DNA from: CAYQVW01 sp964421245
GTDB taxonomy: Bacteria; Margulisbacteria; WOR-1; XYC2-FULL-46-14
Direction: 5' to 3'
Length of the DNA stretch: 64,000 nucleotides
Assembly (NCBI GenBank): GCA_964421245.1
Contig: CAYQVW010000003.1
Coordinates: 62,001 to 126,000 of the forward strand
In this document: piece by piece, positions 1 through 6,882 of the stretch
Numbering within the stretch: the stretch's first letter is position 1
How the letters are laid out: every line of letters starts with the position of its first letter
Program-made: the position numbers and the translations under genes
Notes under the pieces: model-generated
Databases searched by the model: none
Seen by the model: the letters and a program-made list of their open reading frames with translations, nothing else
Told to the model about the DNA's origin: nothing

Positions 1-399
1 TAGGCTTTGTTTTTATGATAATTGTATCTTTTTCTCTTTTTGGGTGCACAAAGACAAATTCTACATCCAATTCTTCTAATTTTTCCTTATTTGAATTATA
101 CGGTACAACCTGGTGGTGTCGGTAATTATCAGGTTAAGGATATTTCTATGACGGGAGATTTGTCTACTCATTGGTTTAGATGGGAGTCAAACCAGATTGG
201 TTTTCGAAGCATTCATGGACACTATTCTAGTTTGCCAAGCAGTGATTACCTGATGGATCAGTGGTCTTATACTGGATCAGGTGTTCCTCCTAAAGGAAAT
301 GAAAAATTTAGAATTAATCTCTGGTTATTTAACGGATATCCTCCGTCAGATTCACAAGAAGTTGAGTTTATTATCGATCGTTTCGAGTTTGTTCCCTAG
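1..399 (+). pseudogene. Broken GH16-like lipoprotein gene (5' end outside window)
   Basis: Two frames carry pieces of what looks like one gene. The frame running in from the window edge (codons at 3, 6, 9...) reads a lipoprotein signal end, SFSLFGC followed by a Ser/Asn/Thr-rich linker, and stops at 123-125. Another frame, open from about 82 to 399, reads a C-terminal segment with VQPGGVGNYQV, THWFRWE, IHGHY, INLWLFNG and VEFIIDRFEF. That pattern resembles, from memory, the last third of exported GH16-like concanavalin-fold proteins. The roughly 150 central residues expected in such proteins are absent, so I infer an internal deletion that also shifted the frame. An alternative is that the second frame is a short gene starting at TTG 22, but it would lack a sensible N-terminus. 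Confidence 0.5.
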
Positions 400-419
400 T
401 TTTATTAGTGTAATTTTAT

Positions 420-475
420 CGTTACTAACTATGGCTTTTTCATCAATTATGAAAACAAGGCTTTTTGGAGTAACG
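420..475. terminator. Nested hairpin between convergent genes
   Basis: Outer arms CGTTACT (420-426) and AGTAACG (469-475) enclose an inner hairpin TTTTCAT (437-443) / ATGAAAA (449-455) with a 5-nt loop. It lies in the 131-bp gap between the tails of the broken rightward gene and the leftward membrane-protein gene, where a bidirectional terminator would be expected. There is no classical GC stem followed by a T-run, so the terminator role is inference. Confidence 0.35.
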
Positions 476-530
476 GATTTTCTAGCCGTATCCATACTGA
501 CCATCGATCCTAGTAATTCTGATGTAAATT

Positions 531-1172
531 TTATCTGTGTGCGTCTATTTTAGTAGACTTTGTGATAAGTTTCACTAGAGCTATTCCGGTTATTGCTCCA
601 ACGGTTACTCCCATCATGATGCCTGCCATAATTGCAGAAATTATCCAGACAACCGCCGGACTTTCGTCAGGAACTAAGACTAAAACCAGAATGGAAACAA
701 AAACGCCAATTGGCCAGGCAATTGCATTGGCTACTATCCACCACCAGGCATTTTTTATGTGATGTCGCAATACCAGCCACTGAGCAAAGCCGATTGATAA
801 AAGGAAGATTGGAGCTAGAACGATTATTCCAATTAGTAATATTAGTGGATGAATACTTGTTCTTCCTAATTGAGAGGGGAGCATTCCAATAGCCCAACCT
901 GCTGCAGCAGCAATTGCAGTAAAAAAGATCCACTCGTTCTTGTTTATATCTTTAATATATTTTTTAAGAATAATCCATTGTGCGAAAGCAAGAATAATAC
1001 CTTCTCCAATCCCAGCAATTATCATTGCTAATAGCATAATGATTTCAGAAACAGGGGAAGAAAATAAACCAATAAACCGAAAAACAATAATGCCAATCAC
1101 AATTGGGACTGAGAACCCAACCAGTTCTCCAATCGCAGTGGCTGTTATCCATTCAAGATAAAGTTTTTTCAT
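531..1172 (-). CDS. Hypothetical polytopic membrane protein with internal repeat
   Basis: About 213 residues, mostly hydrophobic, with five to six predicted membrane segments. Two halves carry related motifs: AQWIILKKYIK...GWAIG around residue 65 and AQWLVLRHHIK...AWPIG around residue 135, which suggests an internal duplication. I recall similar QW-x-x-L repeat membrane proteins in cyanobacteria and other bacteria, but no function is known to me. I chose ATG 1172 (MKKLYLEW) over the GTG nine bases upstream because the charged MKK start precedes the first helix. It follows the GH114 lipoprotein gene on the same strand by about 40 bp and is probably its operon partner. Confidence 0.7.
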   Translation of the reverse strand: MKKLYLEWITATAIGELVGFSVPIVIGIIVFRFIGLFSSPVSEIIMLLAMIIAGIGEGIILAFAQWIILKKYIKDINKNEWIFFTAIAAAAGWAIGMLPSQLGRTSIHPLILLIGIIVLAPIFLLSIGFAQWLVLRHHIKNAWWWIVANAIAWPIGVFVSILVLVLVPDESPAVVWIISAIMAGIMMGVTVGAITGIALVKLITKSTKIDAHR

Positions 1173-1214
1173 ATTACTCACATTCTTTGATAGCGACTAA
1201 TTATACCTTACTTA

Positions 1215-2207
1215 TTAGTATTCTGGAGGGGGTGTTTGAGTTAACGAATTGAGCAATCTTAATGAGACATATGTTTTGTAGTTATTCTTCTTTCCTAATT
1301 GATAGGCAGCTGCAACATTAGAAGAGTTTTGGGCGTACTCAATGTTAAAAATCGGTTTTCCAAGTTGTTGCCACTTCTCTAGATTATTAATATAATTGTT
1401 CGAAGTTTCGGTATCTTGAGCAACATCTCCGGGCTGCTCACCTGTATCCGGATCTCCAGCTCCATCAAACCAGATGGCTTCCTGGGCAATTGCGTCAAAC
1501 AGGTTTACATATTCGCTAGAATCTCCAAGCTCAGCCGCATTTTGAGCAATCATTATAAAGTCTGATTTTTTTGAAAGGGCATAATCGCGTAATTTTCCAA
1601 CAAATTCGATCAGTTTGCTTTTGGGATCTATTCCTTCATTTTGCGCAGCGCTTGCTACTTCTGTAAAAGAATAAACTTCTAACCAATCAAGATATATTCC
1701 GTCGTATCCATCTTCAATTACGCGATCGATAAATTGTTTCATAATAGTCAGCCATTCGTCCTTCCAAAATTTGACCGGATAATTTTCATCCCAACCATCC
1801 GGATCCTCTGCCACAATCCAATCGGGATTTCCTATTTCCCATCCACCTTGCCAGTACCAGCGATAGCTTTCAGCCTCTCCAACATCAATGTAGCAAACCA
1901 CAATCTTTTTTCCTCCAGACGAGTTTGTGCTGTTTTTAAGCAGGGTAACATCAGCCTTGCTATCATAGTTTTCTTCTCCTATTATGCTGCGAGTATGATC
2001 AACAATTAAAAGATCATAATGCGAGTTGATGAGTGTTTGGAGGTTACTCCCTTCATGTTGGTTTTGGATTTGATAAGCTAAAAAACTAATTGTTTCTAAA
2101 GGATTGTTAGGTTGGGGAGAGTAGATTTTTCCGCAACCGCTAGAAAATGCAAACAAGATTACTAGCAGGAATATTGAAATATTTTTATAATTGTTTTTTA
2201 GTGACAA
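1215..2207 (-). CDS. GH114-type (MJ1477/TM1410 family) lipoprotein glycosidase
   Basis: 330 residues. The N-terminus is a signal peptide ending in SSGC, so the mature protein is probably lipid-anchored. The rest is a TIM-barrel of the GH114/MJ1477-TM1410 family: VCYIDVGEAESYR near residue 105, GYDGIYLDWLEVY near 170 with the Asp typical of the strand-end acid, MIAQNAAEL near 220 and IFNIEYAQN near 290. Family members are extracellular and at least one is reported to cleave alpha-1,4-polygalactosamine, so a role on amino-sugar polymers is possible but unproven here. The start is TTG 2207, only 18 nt after the tRNA-Ser gene on the same strand. No other start fits the signal peptide. Confidence 0.8.
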   Translation of the reverse strand: MSLKNNYKNISIFLLVILFAFSSGCGKIYSPQPNNPLETISFLAYQIQNQHEGSNLQTLINSHYDLLIVDHTRSIIGEENYDSKADVTLLKNSTNSSGGKKIVVCYIDVGEAESYRWYWQGGWEIGNPDWIVAEDPDGWDENYPVKFWKDEWLTIMKQFIDRVIEDGYDGIYLDWLEVYSFTEVASAAQNEGIDPKSKLIEFVGKLRDYALSKKSDFIMIAQNAAELGDSSEYVNLFDAIAQEAIWFDGAGDPDTGEQPGDVAQDTETSNNYINNLEKWQQLGKPIFNIEYAQNSSNVAAAYQLGKKNNYKTYVSLRLLNSLTQTPPPEY

Positions 2208-2225
2208 TTTATTCTTAGCTTCAAA

Positions 2226-2310
2226 CGGAGGGGGAGAGATTCGAACTCTCGATATCTTGCGATATACACGCTTTCCAAGCGTGCGCGATCAACCACTCTG
2301 CCACCCCTCC
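2226..2310 (-). tRNA. tRNA-Ser (GGA)
   Basis: On the minus strand the 85-nt gene has a seven-base acceptor stem GGAGGGG (2304-2310) pairing with CCCCTCC (2227-2233), discriminator G at 2226, an anticodon arm CACGC-TTGGAAA-GCGTG giving anticodon GGA, a long class-II variable arm and a GTTCGAATC T-loop. CCA is not encoded, so the cca product at 57340 would be needed. The 5' 22 nt overlap the end of the preceding coding sequence. Confidence 0.95.
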
Positions 2311-2828
2311 TTATTTTCTAAAGCTGCTATTCTATTCTCAAGTAGAGTGAGTAAATCAGAAAAGTTGGTATTTAAAGTATTGGCAGATATATGAATAGGG
2401 GATTTGTATAGTTTTAAATTAGTTTTTAGGAGAGTTCTTTTATACCAGGGGGCTTTTTTTATTATTTTTTGGGGGTTATAAAGGATAATGGTTATAAATT
2501 TCTCTCCTACAACTTCGGACTTTTTTATTTCTTTTATTTCTGACCACTTTATAAGCCCACTTATGGCAGAACCTGAATTGTCGATTATTCCTTGATTATT
2601 TATAATAAGACCCGGTTTATTATCGAACATTTTTATTAAAAGATGAGTCAGAGTTAAACTAAAAAAAATAATACTGGGCCAAGCAAAAAGCTTAAAATAA
2701 ATTGGATCGTCGAATGTTTGTTTGTCTGCGATGAAAAGTAAAAATAATGATACCGACAACATTAATATATTAAGCATAATTGTAGTAAATATTTTTTTCT
2801 TACTCAATTTAAATGAATTATCTTGCAC
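2289..2828 (-). CDS. STM3941-like membrane protein of unknown function
   Basis: 179 residues with two membrane helices near the N-terminus (about 15-35 and 45-65). A soluble PH-like part follows, with LIINNQGIIDNSGS, GLIKWSEI and a late PIHIS motif. This layout matches the poorly characterised STM3941 family as I remember it. The start codon overlaps the tadA stop (2828) and the last seven codons run into the tRNA-Ser gene, so the message must be cut at the tRNA 5' end or translated only from an unprocessed transcript. Function unknown. Confidence 0.7.
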   Translation of the reverse strand: MQDNSFKLSKKKIFTTIMLNILMLSVSLFLLFIADKQTFDDPIYFKLFAWPSIIFFSLTLTHLLIKMFDNKPGLIINNQGIIDNSGSAISGLIKWSEIKEIKKSEVVGEKFITIILYNPQKIIKKAPWYKRTLLKTNLKLYKSPIHISANTLNTNFSDLLTLLENRIAALENKEGWQSG

Positions 2829-3253
2829 TATTTTCTTTTTCTCCTTTTCTTAAAAAAATCTTGTAATATTTTTTGACACTCTTCTTTTAAAACTCCAGCT
2901 TTTACTTTAACCTTTTGTTTTTTGAGCCATTTACTAGCCTTATGTGTCGGGTCCGATGCGCTGTAGACAACTTTTTTAATCCTTGCCTGAATAATAGCCC
3001 AGGCACACATTGGGCATGGCTCTAGTGTAACATATAGTTCACATTCATTTAATCTCCAGTCGCCGATCTTTTTTGCTGCTTTTTGTATAGCTAAAATTTC
3101 TGCATGTGCCATTGGGTCTTTTTTTGTTTCTCGAAGATTGTGAGCACGGGCAATGATCTTACCGTTTTTAGTAATTACACAACCGATTGGAACCTCTTCT
3201 TTTTTATTGGCTTTTTGAGCCTGTTTGAGGGCAGTGAGCATAAAATCGTGCAT
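2828..3253 (-). CDS. tadA: tRNA-specific adenosine deaminase
   Basis: 141 residues of the cytidine/deoxycytidylate deaminase fold. TadA converts wobble A34 of tRNA-Arg(ACG) to inosine. Zinc and catalytic residues are visible: HAE around residue 54 (His ligand and catalytic Glu) and PCPMC around 84 (two Cys ligands). The C-terminal tail is lysine-rich. The start codon is 6 nt from a TAGAAT box, so the transcript is probably leaderless. It heads a leftward run that includes a tRNA gene. Confidence 0.95.
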   Translation of the reverse strand: MHDFMLTALKQAQKANKKEEVPIGCVITKNGKIIARAHNLRETKKDPMAHAEILAIQKAAKKIGDWRLNECELYVTLEPCPMCAWAIIQARIKKVVYSASDPTHKASKWLKKQKVKVKAGVLKEECQKILQDFFKKRRKRK

Positions 3254-3259
3254 ATATAA

Positions 3260-3288
3260 ATTCTAACTTATTTACCCTGACACTTCAA
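3260..3288 (-). promoter_or_regulatory. Promoter for tadA, leaderless arrangement
   Basis: Read on the minus strand: TTGAAG (3283-3288), a 17-bp spacer, TAGAAT (3260-3265), then 6 nt to the ATG. A start site about 6-7 nt past the -10 would put the first transcribed base at or next to the start codon. Confidence 0.6.
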
Positions 3289-3289
3289 T

Positions 3290-3317
3290 TTGTTATACTT
3301 TGTTATTGCGTTAAAAT
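3290..3317 (+). promoter_or_regulatory. Possible promoter for the secreted protein at 3346
   Basis: TTGTTA (3290-3295), 16-bp spacer, TAAAAT (3312-3317). It abuts the divergent tadA promoter. This gene has a conventional leader with an AGGGGGG ribosome-binding stretch. Confidence 0.45.
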
Positions 3318-3345
3318 ACAAAAATCTTTTTAGGGGGGTGCCGTT

Positions 3346-4263
3346 ATGGGAAAGATTAAATTGTTAGTTGTTTTTTTGATTATCTTTTTTTCTTTTCTTC
3401 TTTGTTTTGGTGCTGAGGCAAAATTGAGTGCAAGTGATAAGGCCTTAAAGAGTAAGCTTGAGAGCCTATATAAAAAGTTTGTTAGAGTAGTAAAGAGTAA
3501 AGACTATAATAAACTTAAGGCAATCTCCGCGACACCAATTCCCGAAGAGCAATGGAAGTCATTAACCTCAGACAAGAAAATGTTTGCAATGATGGTTAGT
3601 TCAATGAAACTTGATTTCTCAAAGGCAAAATTTATTAAGATGAATAGGGGGGGCGATAAGGTTGGGCTCATTTACGATACCTCTTACGAAAGCAAAAAAG
3701 AGTTTGTGTTGGATATTCTGGTTTTTAAGAAAGATGGACAAACATATAAGTTTTTCGAAAGGAATTCTATGGCCAGACTTAGAGAATCTTTTAAAAATGA
3801 TAAGACCAAGGCTTTTAAGAAGATGCTCAAGGATAAATATTTTAAGTTATCTCCCACAAGAGTGAGTACCGGTAGGGCAAATGAGACAATTAAGCTTAAG
3901 GCAAAGGATGAAGGCCCATTTAAGTATTATCAAATCAATGCAATAGCTGGAAAAGGGGCAAAGGGAGTGGTCTTTTTGAATGGAGAGATAATGTATGAAT
4001 TTGATGAAGAAGGTGGAAGCATGAGTAATAATATGGCTCAGCAAGCAATTAAAAGTGGTGAAAATGTAATTCGTTTGCAGGTTGATTCGGTAAGCCCTGA
4101 CTTTGAAACCTCGCTTTTGTCTGATTCTCTAATTAGCATTAAACTGAATGCTTTAAACAGAAGGGATTTTGCAAAGAAAGAGGATGCGATGATAGTAATT
4201 AATTGGACCCCCAAGAGGGCAAAGGGGATAGTAATTGATTATAAGTTTAATATGAAGAAATAA
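3346..4263 (+). CDS. Hypothetical secreted protein
   Basis: 305 residues. A typical signal peptide (MGKIK, then a Phe/Leu-rich core to about residue 26) is followed by a lysine-rich soluble protein with no motif I recognise. There is a weak helical N-terminal part (residues 30-150) and a beta-rich C-terminal half from about 170. The start is supported by the purine-rich AGGGGGG ribosome-binding stretch 9 nt upstream. It stands alone between the divergent tadA and the duplicated-promoter gene at 4322. An exported or periplasmic role is inferred only from the signal peptide. Confidence 0.75.
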   Translation: MGKIKLLVVFLIIFFSFLLCFGAEAKLSASDKALKSKLESLYKKFVRVVKSKDYNKLKAISATPIPEEQWKSLTSDKKMFAMMVSSMKLDFSKAKFIKMNRGGDKVGLIYDTSYESKKEFVLDILVFKKDGQTYKFFERNSMARLRESFKNDKTKAFKKMLKDKYFKLSPTRVSTGRANETIKLKAKDEGPFKYYQINAIAGKGAKGVVFLNGEIMYEFDEEGGSMSNNMAQQAIKSGENVIRLQVDSVSPDFETSLLSDSLISIKLNALNRRDFAKKEDAMIVINWTPKRAKGIVIDYKFNMKK

Positions 4264-4284
4264 TATCAAGATTGTTATTTTCAA

Positions 4285-4313
4285 TTTACCACTATTCTTT
4301 GATTTGTTATAAT
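4285..4313 (+). promoter_or_regulatory. Leaderless promoter, copy of the mutase promoter
   Basis: TTTACC (4285-4290), 17-bp spacer, TATAAT (4308-4313), then 8 nt to ATG 4322. The -10 and everything after it are nearly identical to the sequence in front of the phosphohexomutase gene at 4913-4927. Confidence 0.6.
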
Positions 4314-4358
4314 CATAATCTATGATTAAATTCGGAGTAGATGGTTGGCGAGCGTGGT
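4304..4358 (+). repeat. Duplicated promoter plus first codons (copy 1)
   Basis: This segment matches 4909-4963 with about 85-90% identity over the first 50 bases. The match covers the TATAAT box, the spacer to ATG and the first 10-11 codons, and fades after the codons for DGWRA. Confidence 0.8.
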
Positions 4359-4897
4359 TCATTTTTGTTGTGGTTGCTGTTTCCCTTTTTGTACTTGTCC
4401 AACCGGTTTATTCCGCAGATTATCGACATGAGATTAGAAGATGGTTCTCTCTGGCTATTCGTGGTAACGGCTCTTTTTTTCTTTCGGGAGACAGTGAGAG
4501 TATAGGATGGATTGGTGAAGATATTAATCTTCATGTAGGATATTATCCAATTCAGAAAGCGGGTAGGCAATTTTTTGGACTTGCCCTTGATTGTTCAACC
4601 GCTTACGCTCCCTATTCCAACATAGTTAGATTTGGATTTGGGATTGAGCACCATGCGCCTTACATGACTTCTTCTGATAGTATCCCCTTTAGAAGAGGAT
4701 TATTCTTGTATAAAAACTATTTTAATTCCCAAGAGTTTGTTAGTCTTAGTTTCGAATATTCTAGTTGGATGTATTTAGTTACTGGTGGTTGGGTATTTGA
4801 GTTGACACAATTTAATTACAAGAATATGGCCGTAGACGAAAAATTAAATGCAAGGATATATAATTATATAGGGCTTGAATTACCCTTCATGTACTAA
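4322..4897 (+). CDS. Secreted protein with N-terminus borrowed from the adjacent mutase
   Basis: 191 residues. The first eleven, MIKFGVDGWRA, match the start of the downstream phosphohexomutase (MIKFGTDGWRA) at both DNA and protein level. A hydrophobic segment (residues 13-28) and VYSA then form a plausible signal peptide, so the borrowed Lys and Arg act as its positive n-region. The mature part is aromatic-rich with alternating strands (LALDCSTAY, FGFGIEHH, VSLSFEYSSW, YIGLELPF), suggesting a small beta-barrel or beta-sandwich. I do not recognise the family. No ribosome-binding site precedes ATG 4322, and the -10 box is 8 nt away, so a leaderless message is likely. Confidence 0.7.
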   Translation: MIKFGVDGWRAWFIFVVVAVSLFVLVQPVYSADYRHEIRRWFSLAIRGNGSFFLSGDSESIGWIGEDINLHVGYYPIQKAGRQFFGLALDCSTAYAPYSNIVRFGFGIEHHAPYMTSSDSIPFRRGLFLYKNYFNSQEFVSLSFEYSSWMYLVTGGWVFELTQFNYKNMAVDEKLNARIYNYIGLELPFMY

Positions 4898-4908
4898 TCA
4901 GAGCTAAT

Positions 4909-4963
4909 TTGTTATAATCAAAATCTATGATTAAATTTGGAACAGATGGATGGCGGGCAATTA
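4909..4963 (+). repeat. Duplicated promoter plus first codons (copy 2, probable original)
   Basis: This is the source-like copy of the segment at 4304-4358. It contains TATAAT (4913-4918) and the start of the phosphohexomutase, for which these codons are the normal family N-terminus. Confidence 0.8.
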
Positions 4964-6327
4964 TATCGGATGAGTTTACATTTGAAAATGTGCGTAAAGT
5001 TGCACAGGCGATTGCGTTGTACTTAAGTGGCAAGGGGCAAGTGGCAAGGGGCAAGAAGATAATAATTATTGGGTATGATGCGAGGTTTTTGGCGGATAAG
5101 TTTGCGCTTGAGATTGCTAAGGTAATGAAGGAGAACGGCATTTCGTCGTTAATAACAGAAAGAGATTGTCCAACGCCTCTAGTTGCCTGGTCTGTTAAAG
5201 ATAAAAAAGCCTTGGGCGCAATAATGCTTACTGCTTCTCATAATCCACCGCAATATTGTGGGATTAAGTTTATACCAGATTATTGTGGACCCGCGAATGA
5301 GGAGATTACTAAGAAAATTGAGGAGAATTTAAAGTGCCAAGGGTCAAGGGTCAAGGGGCAAGAAGGCACGATAGAACACTTTGAACCGCGGGAGCACTAT
5401 TTTTCATATATTGAAAAATTTATTAATGTTGATGTCATTAAAGAAGCAAAATTAAAAGTTCTTTATGATCCGATGTATGGGTCAGGTAGGGGCTATCTTG
5501 ATAAATTATTGCAAAGCTATGGTTGTCAAACAGATGAGATACATAATTACCGAGATGTTCTCTTTGGTGGGCAGAATCCGGAGCCTGGAGATTCCGAGTT
5601 GACCGAACTTAAGGCTAAAGTTCTTGAAATGAAAAAAGATGTTGGGTTGGCAAACGATGGAGATGCTGATCGCTTTGGTGTTGTCGATGAAAGGGGGAAT
5701 TTTCTTGATGCCAATAAGGTAATTCCTCTTCTTTTTGAATATTTTGTTACAAAAGGGTCAAGGGCCAAGGGTCAAGGGTCAGTAGTTAGATCTATTGCAA
5801 CAACCTCTTTGATTGATGAAATAGCAAAAGAACATGATATTAAAGTTCATGAGACTAAAGTCGGATTTAAATATATTGCAGAAATCATGATGAGGGAGTC
5901 TGTCATTATTGGAGGGGAAGAGAGTGGAGGGCTATCAGTTGCCGGGCATATCCCTGAGAAAGACGGGCTTCTGGCCGATCTTTTGGTTATTGAAATGTTA
6001 GCGAAGACTAAAAAACCTCTTTCTCAATTGTGGAGAGAATTAACCAAAAAGTATGGACCATATGAATTTAAACGTGGAAAATTTAAAACAACGGATGAGA
6101 AGAAAAAAGCTTTGATGGAAAAATTGCGCAAAACACCCCCTAATGAATTAGGAGGAATGAAGGTTAAAGAAGTAAAAACTATTGATGGAGTAAAGATGGT
6201 TTTAGAGGATGGGAGTTGGCTTTTAGTTCGCCCATCTGGAACAGAGCCGGTTCTTAGGATTTATTATGAATCAAAGAATCCAGAAACCCTAGATTTGATT
6301 GCCCAATATGCGAAAGGTTTGGTATAA
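4927..6327 (+). CDS. Phosphoglucomutase/phosphomannomutase family protein
   Basis: 466 residues of the alpha-D-phosphohexomutase family, which moves phosphate between C1 and C6 of hexoses for envelope sugar synthesis. All four active-site blocks are present: TASHNPP (phosphoserine loop, near residue 99), DGDADR (Mg2+ site, near 241), GEESGG (sugar loop, near 330) and RPSGTEP (phosphate loop, near 438). Three Gly/Lys/Gln-rich stretches near residues 34-43, 136-146 and 277-285 are encoded by heptamer repeats and look like loop insertions. Whether glucose or mannose is the substrate cannot be read from sequence. The TATAAT box sits 8 nt before the ATG with no Shine-Dalgarno sequence. pyrR follows after 6 nt. 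Confidence 0.92.
   Translation: MIKFGTDGWRAIISDEFTFENVRKVAQAIALYLSGKGQVARGKKIIIIGYDARFLADKFALEIAKVMKENGISSLITERDCPTPLVAWSVKDKKALGAIMLTASHNPPQYCGIKFIPDYCGPANEEITKKIEENLKCQGSRVKGQEGTIEHFEPREHYFSYIEKFINVDVIKEAKLKVLYDPMYGSGRGYLDKLLQSYGCQTDEIHNYRDVLFGGQNPEPGDSELTELKAKVLEMKKDVGLANDGDADRFGVVDERGNFLDANKVIPLLFEYFVTKGSRAKGQGSVVRSIATTSLIDEIAKEHDIKVHETKVGFKYIAEIMMRESVIIGGEESGGLSVAGHIPEKDGLLADLLVIEMLAKTKKPLSQLWRELTKKYGPYEFKRGKFKTTDEKKKALMEKLRKTPPNELGGMKVKEVKTIDGVKMVLEDGSWLLVRPSGTEPVLRIYYESKNPETLDLIAQYAKGLV
5025..5055 (+). repeat. Heptamer repeat insertion 1 in the mutase gene
   Basis: A 31-bp run of about four AAGKGGC-type heptamers (alternating AAGTGGC and AAGGGGC) encodes SGKGQVARGK in the loop before the strand IIIIGYDAR. 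Confidence 0.8.
5332..5362 (+). repeat. Heptamer repeat insertion 2 in the mutase gene
   Basis: A 31-bp run of AAGTGCC, AAGGGTC, AAGGGTC and AAGGGGC heptamers encodes KCQGSRVKGQ between the first and second mutase domains. It is the same length as insertion 1. Confidence 0.8.
5753..5781 (+). repeat. Heptamer repeat insertion 3 in the mutase gene
   Basis: A 29-bp run of AAGGGTC, AAGGGCC, AAGGGTC and AAGGGTC heptamers encodes KGSRAKGQGS just before VVRSIATTS. Confidence 0.8.
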
Positions 6328-6328
6328 T
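6323..6328 (+). promoter_or_regulatory. TATAAT box overlapping the mutase stop codon
   Basis: TATAAT spans the mutase TAA (6325-6327) and ends 5 nt before the pyrR ATG, the same geometry as the other presumed leaderless starts here. I see no convincing -35, so pyrR may simply be co-transcribed. Confidence 0.35.
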
Positions 6329-6333
6329 AAGCT

Positions 6334-6882
6334 ATGGTTCCAAAAGCAAAAAAAATAAAAGGTAAGGTTGTAATGCACGATCATGATGTGCGTCGTGCAA
6401 TCAGCCGTCTTGCTCACGAAATTGTTGAAAAAAATCGTGGAGTAGAAAATATTGTCTTAATTGGGATTCTTAATCGAGGATTGCCAATTGCAAAACGTGT
6501 TGCAAAAGAAATTGAAAAGAATGAGGATGTCTCTGTTCCTATAGGGGCACTAGACGTTTCTTTATATCGTGATGATCTTGCTTTAAAGGGAGAATACGTT
6601 GAAGTTCGTAAGTCTGATATGCCTTTCTCAATTGACGGTAAAATAGTAGTGTTAGTTGATGATGTTATCTTTGCTGGCCGCACTGTTCGCGCTGCCCTTG
6701 ATGGATTAAAGGATTATGGTAGGGCCAACAAGGTTCAGCTTTGTGCTTTGGTTGACCGCGGACACAGAGAGGTTCCAATCCACCCCGACTTTACAGGAAA
6801 GATTCTGCCCACTGCAAGAAAAGAGCAGGTTCGCGTTGAAGTGCTCGAAATTGACGGTGTTGACCGCGTTTTAATTAATTAA
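6334..6882 (+). CDS. pyrR: PyrR-type uracil phosphoribosyltransferase/regulator
   Basis: 182 residues. The type I phosphoribosyltransferase PRPP loop is clear: VVLVDDVIFAGRTVRAALD around residues 107-125. N-terminal features include IGILNRGLPIAKR (near 43) and GALDVSLYRDDL (near 73), which are typical of PyrR. In many bacteria PyrR binds pyr leader RNA to attenuate pyrimidine genes and can make UMP from uracil and PRPP. No pyr gene or recognisable PyrR-binding loop lies nearby, so the regulatory role is only a family expectation. Its tail overlaps the convergent gene by 12 bp. Confidence 0.92.
   Translation: MVPKAKKIKGKVVMHDHDVRRAISRLAHEIVEKNRGVENIVLIGILNRGLPIAKRVAKEIEKNEDVSVPIGALDVSLYRDDLALKGEYVEVRKSDMPFSIDGKIVVLVDDVIFAGRTVRAALDGLKDYGRANKVQLCALVDRGHREVPIHPDFTGKILPTARKEQVRVEVLEIDGVDRVLIN

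Noticed and set aside
2191..2394. Rightward 67-residue ORF across the tRNA-Ser gene
   Set aside because: It is the antisense of a complete tRNA-Ser; its GGGEIRTLDI stretch is the familiar false translation of a class-II tRNA.
5025..5781. Heptamer runs as binding sites or a minisatellite promoter
   Set aside because: They lie within an intact coding frame and keep it open; no regulatory context.
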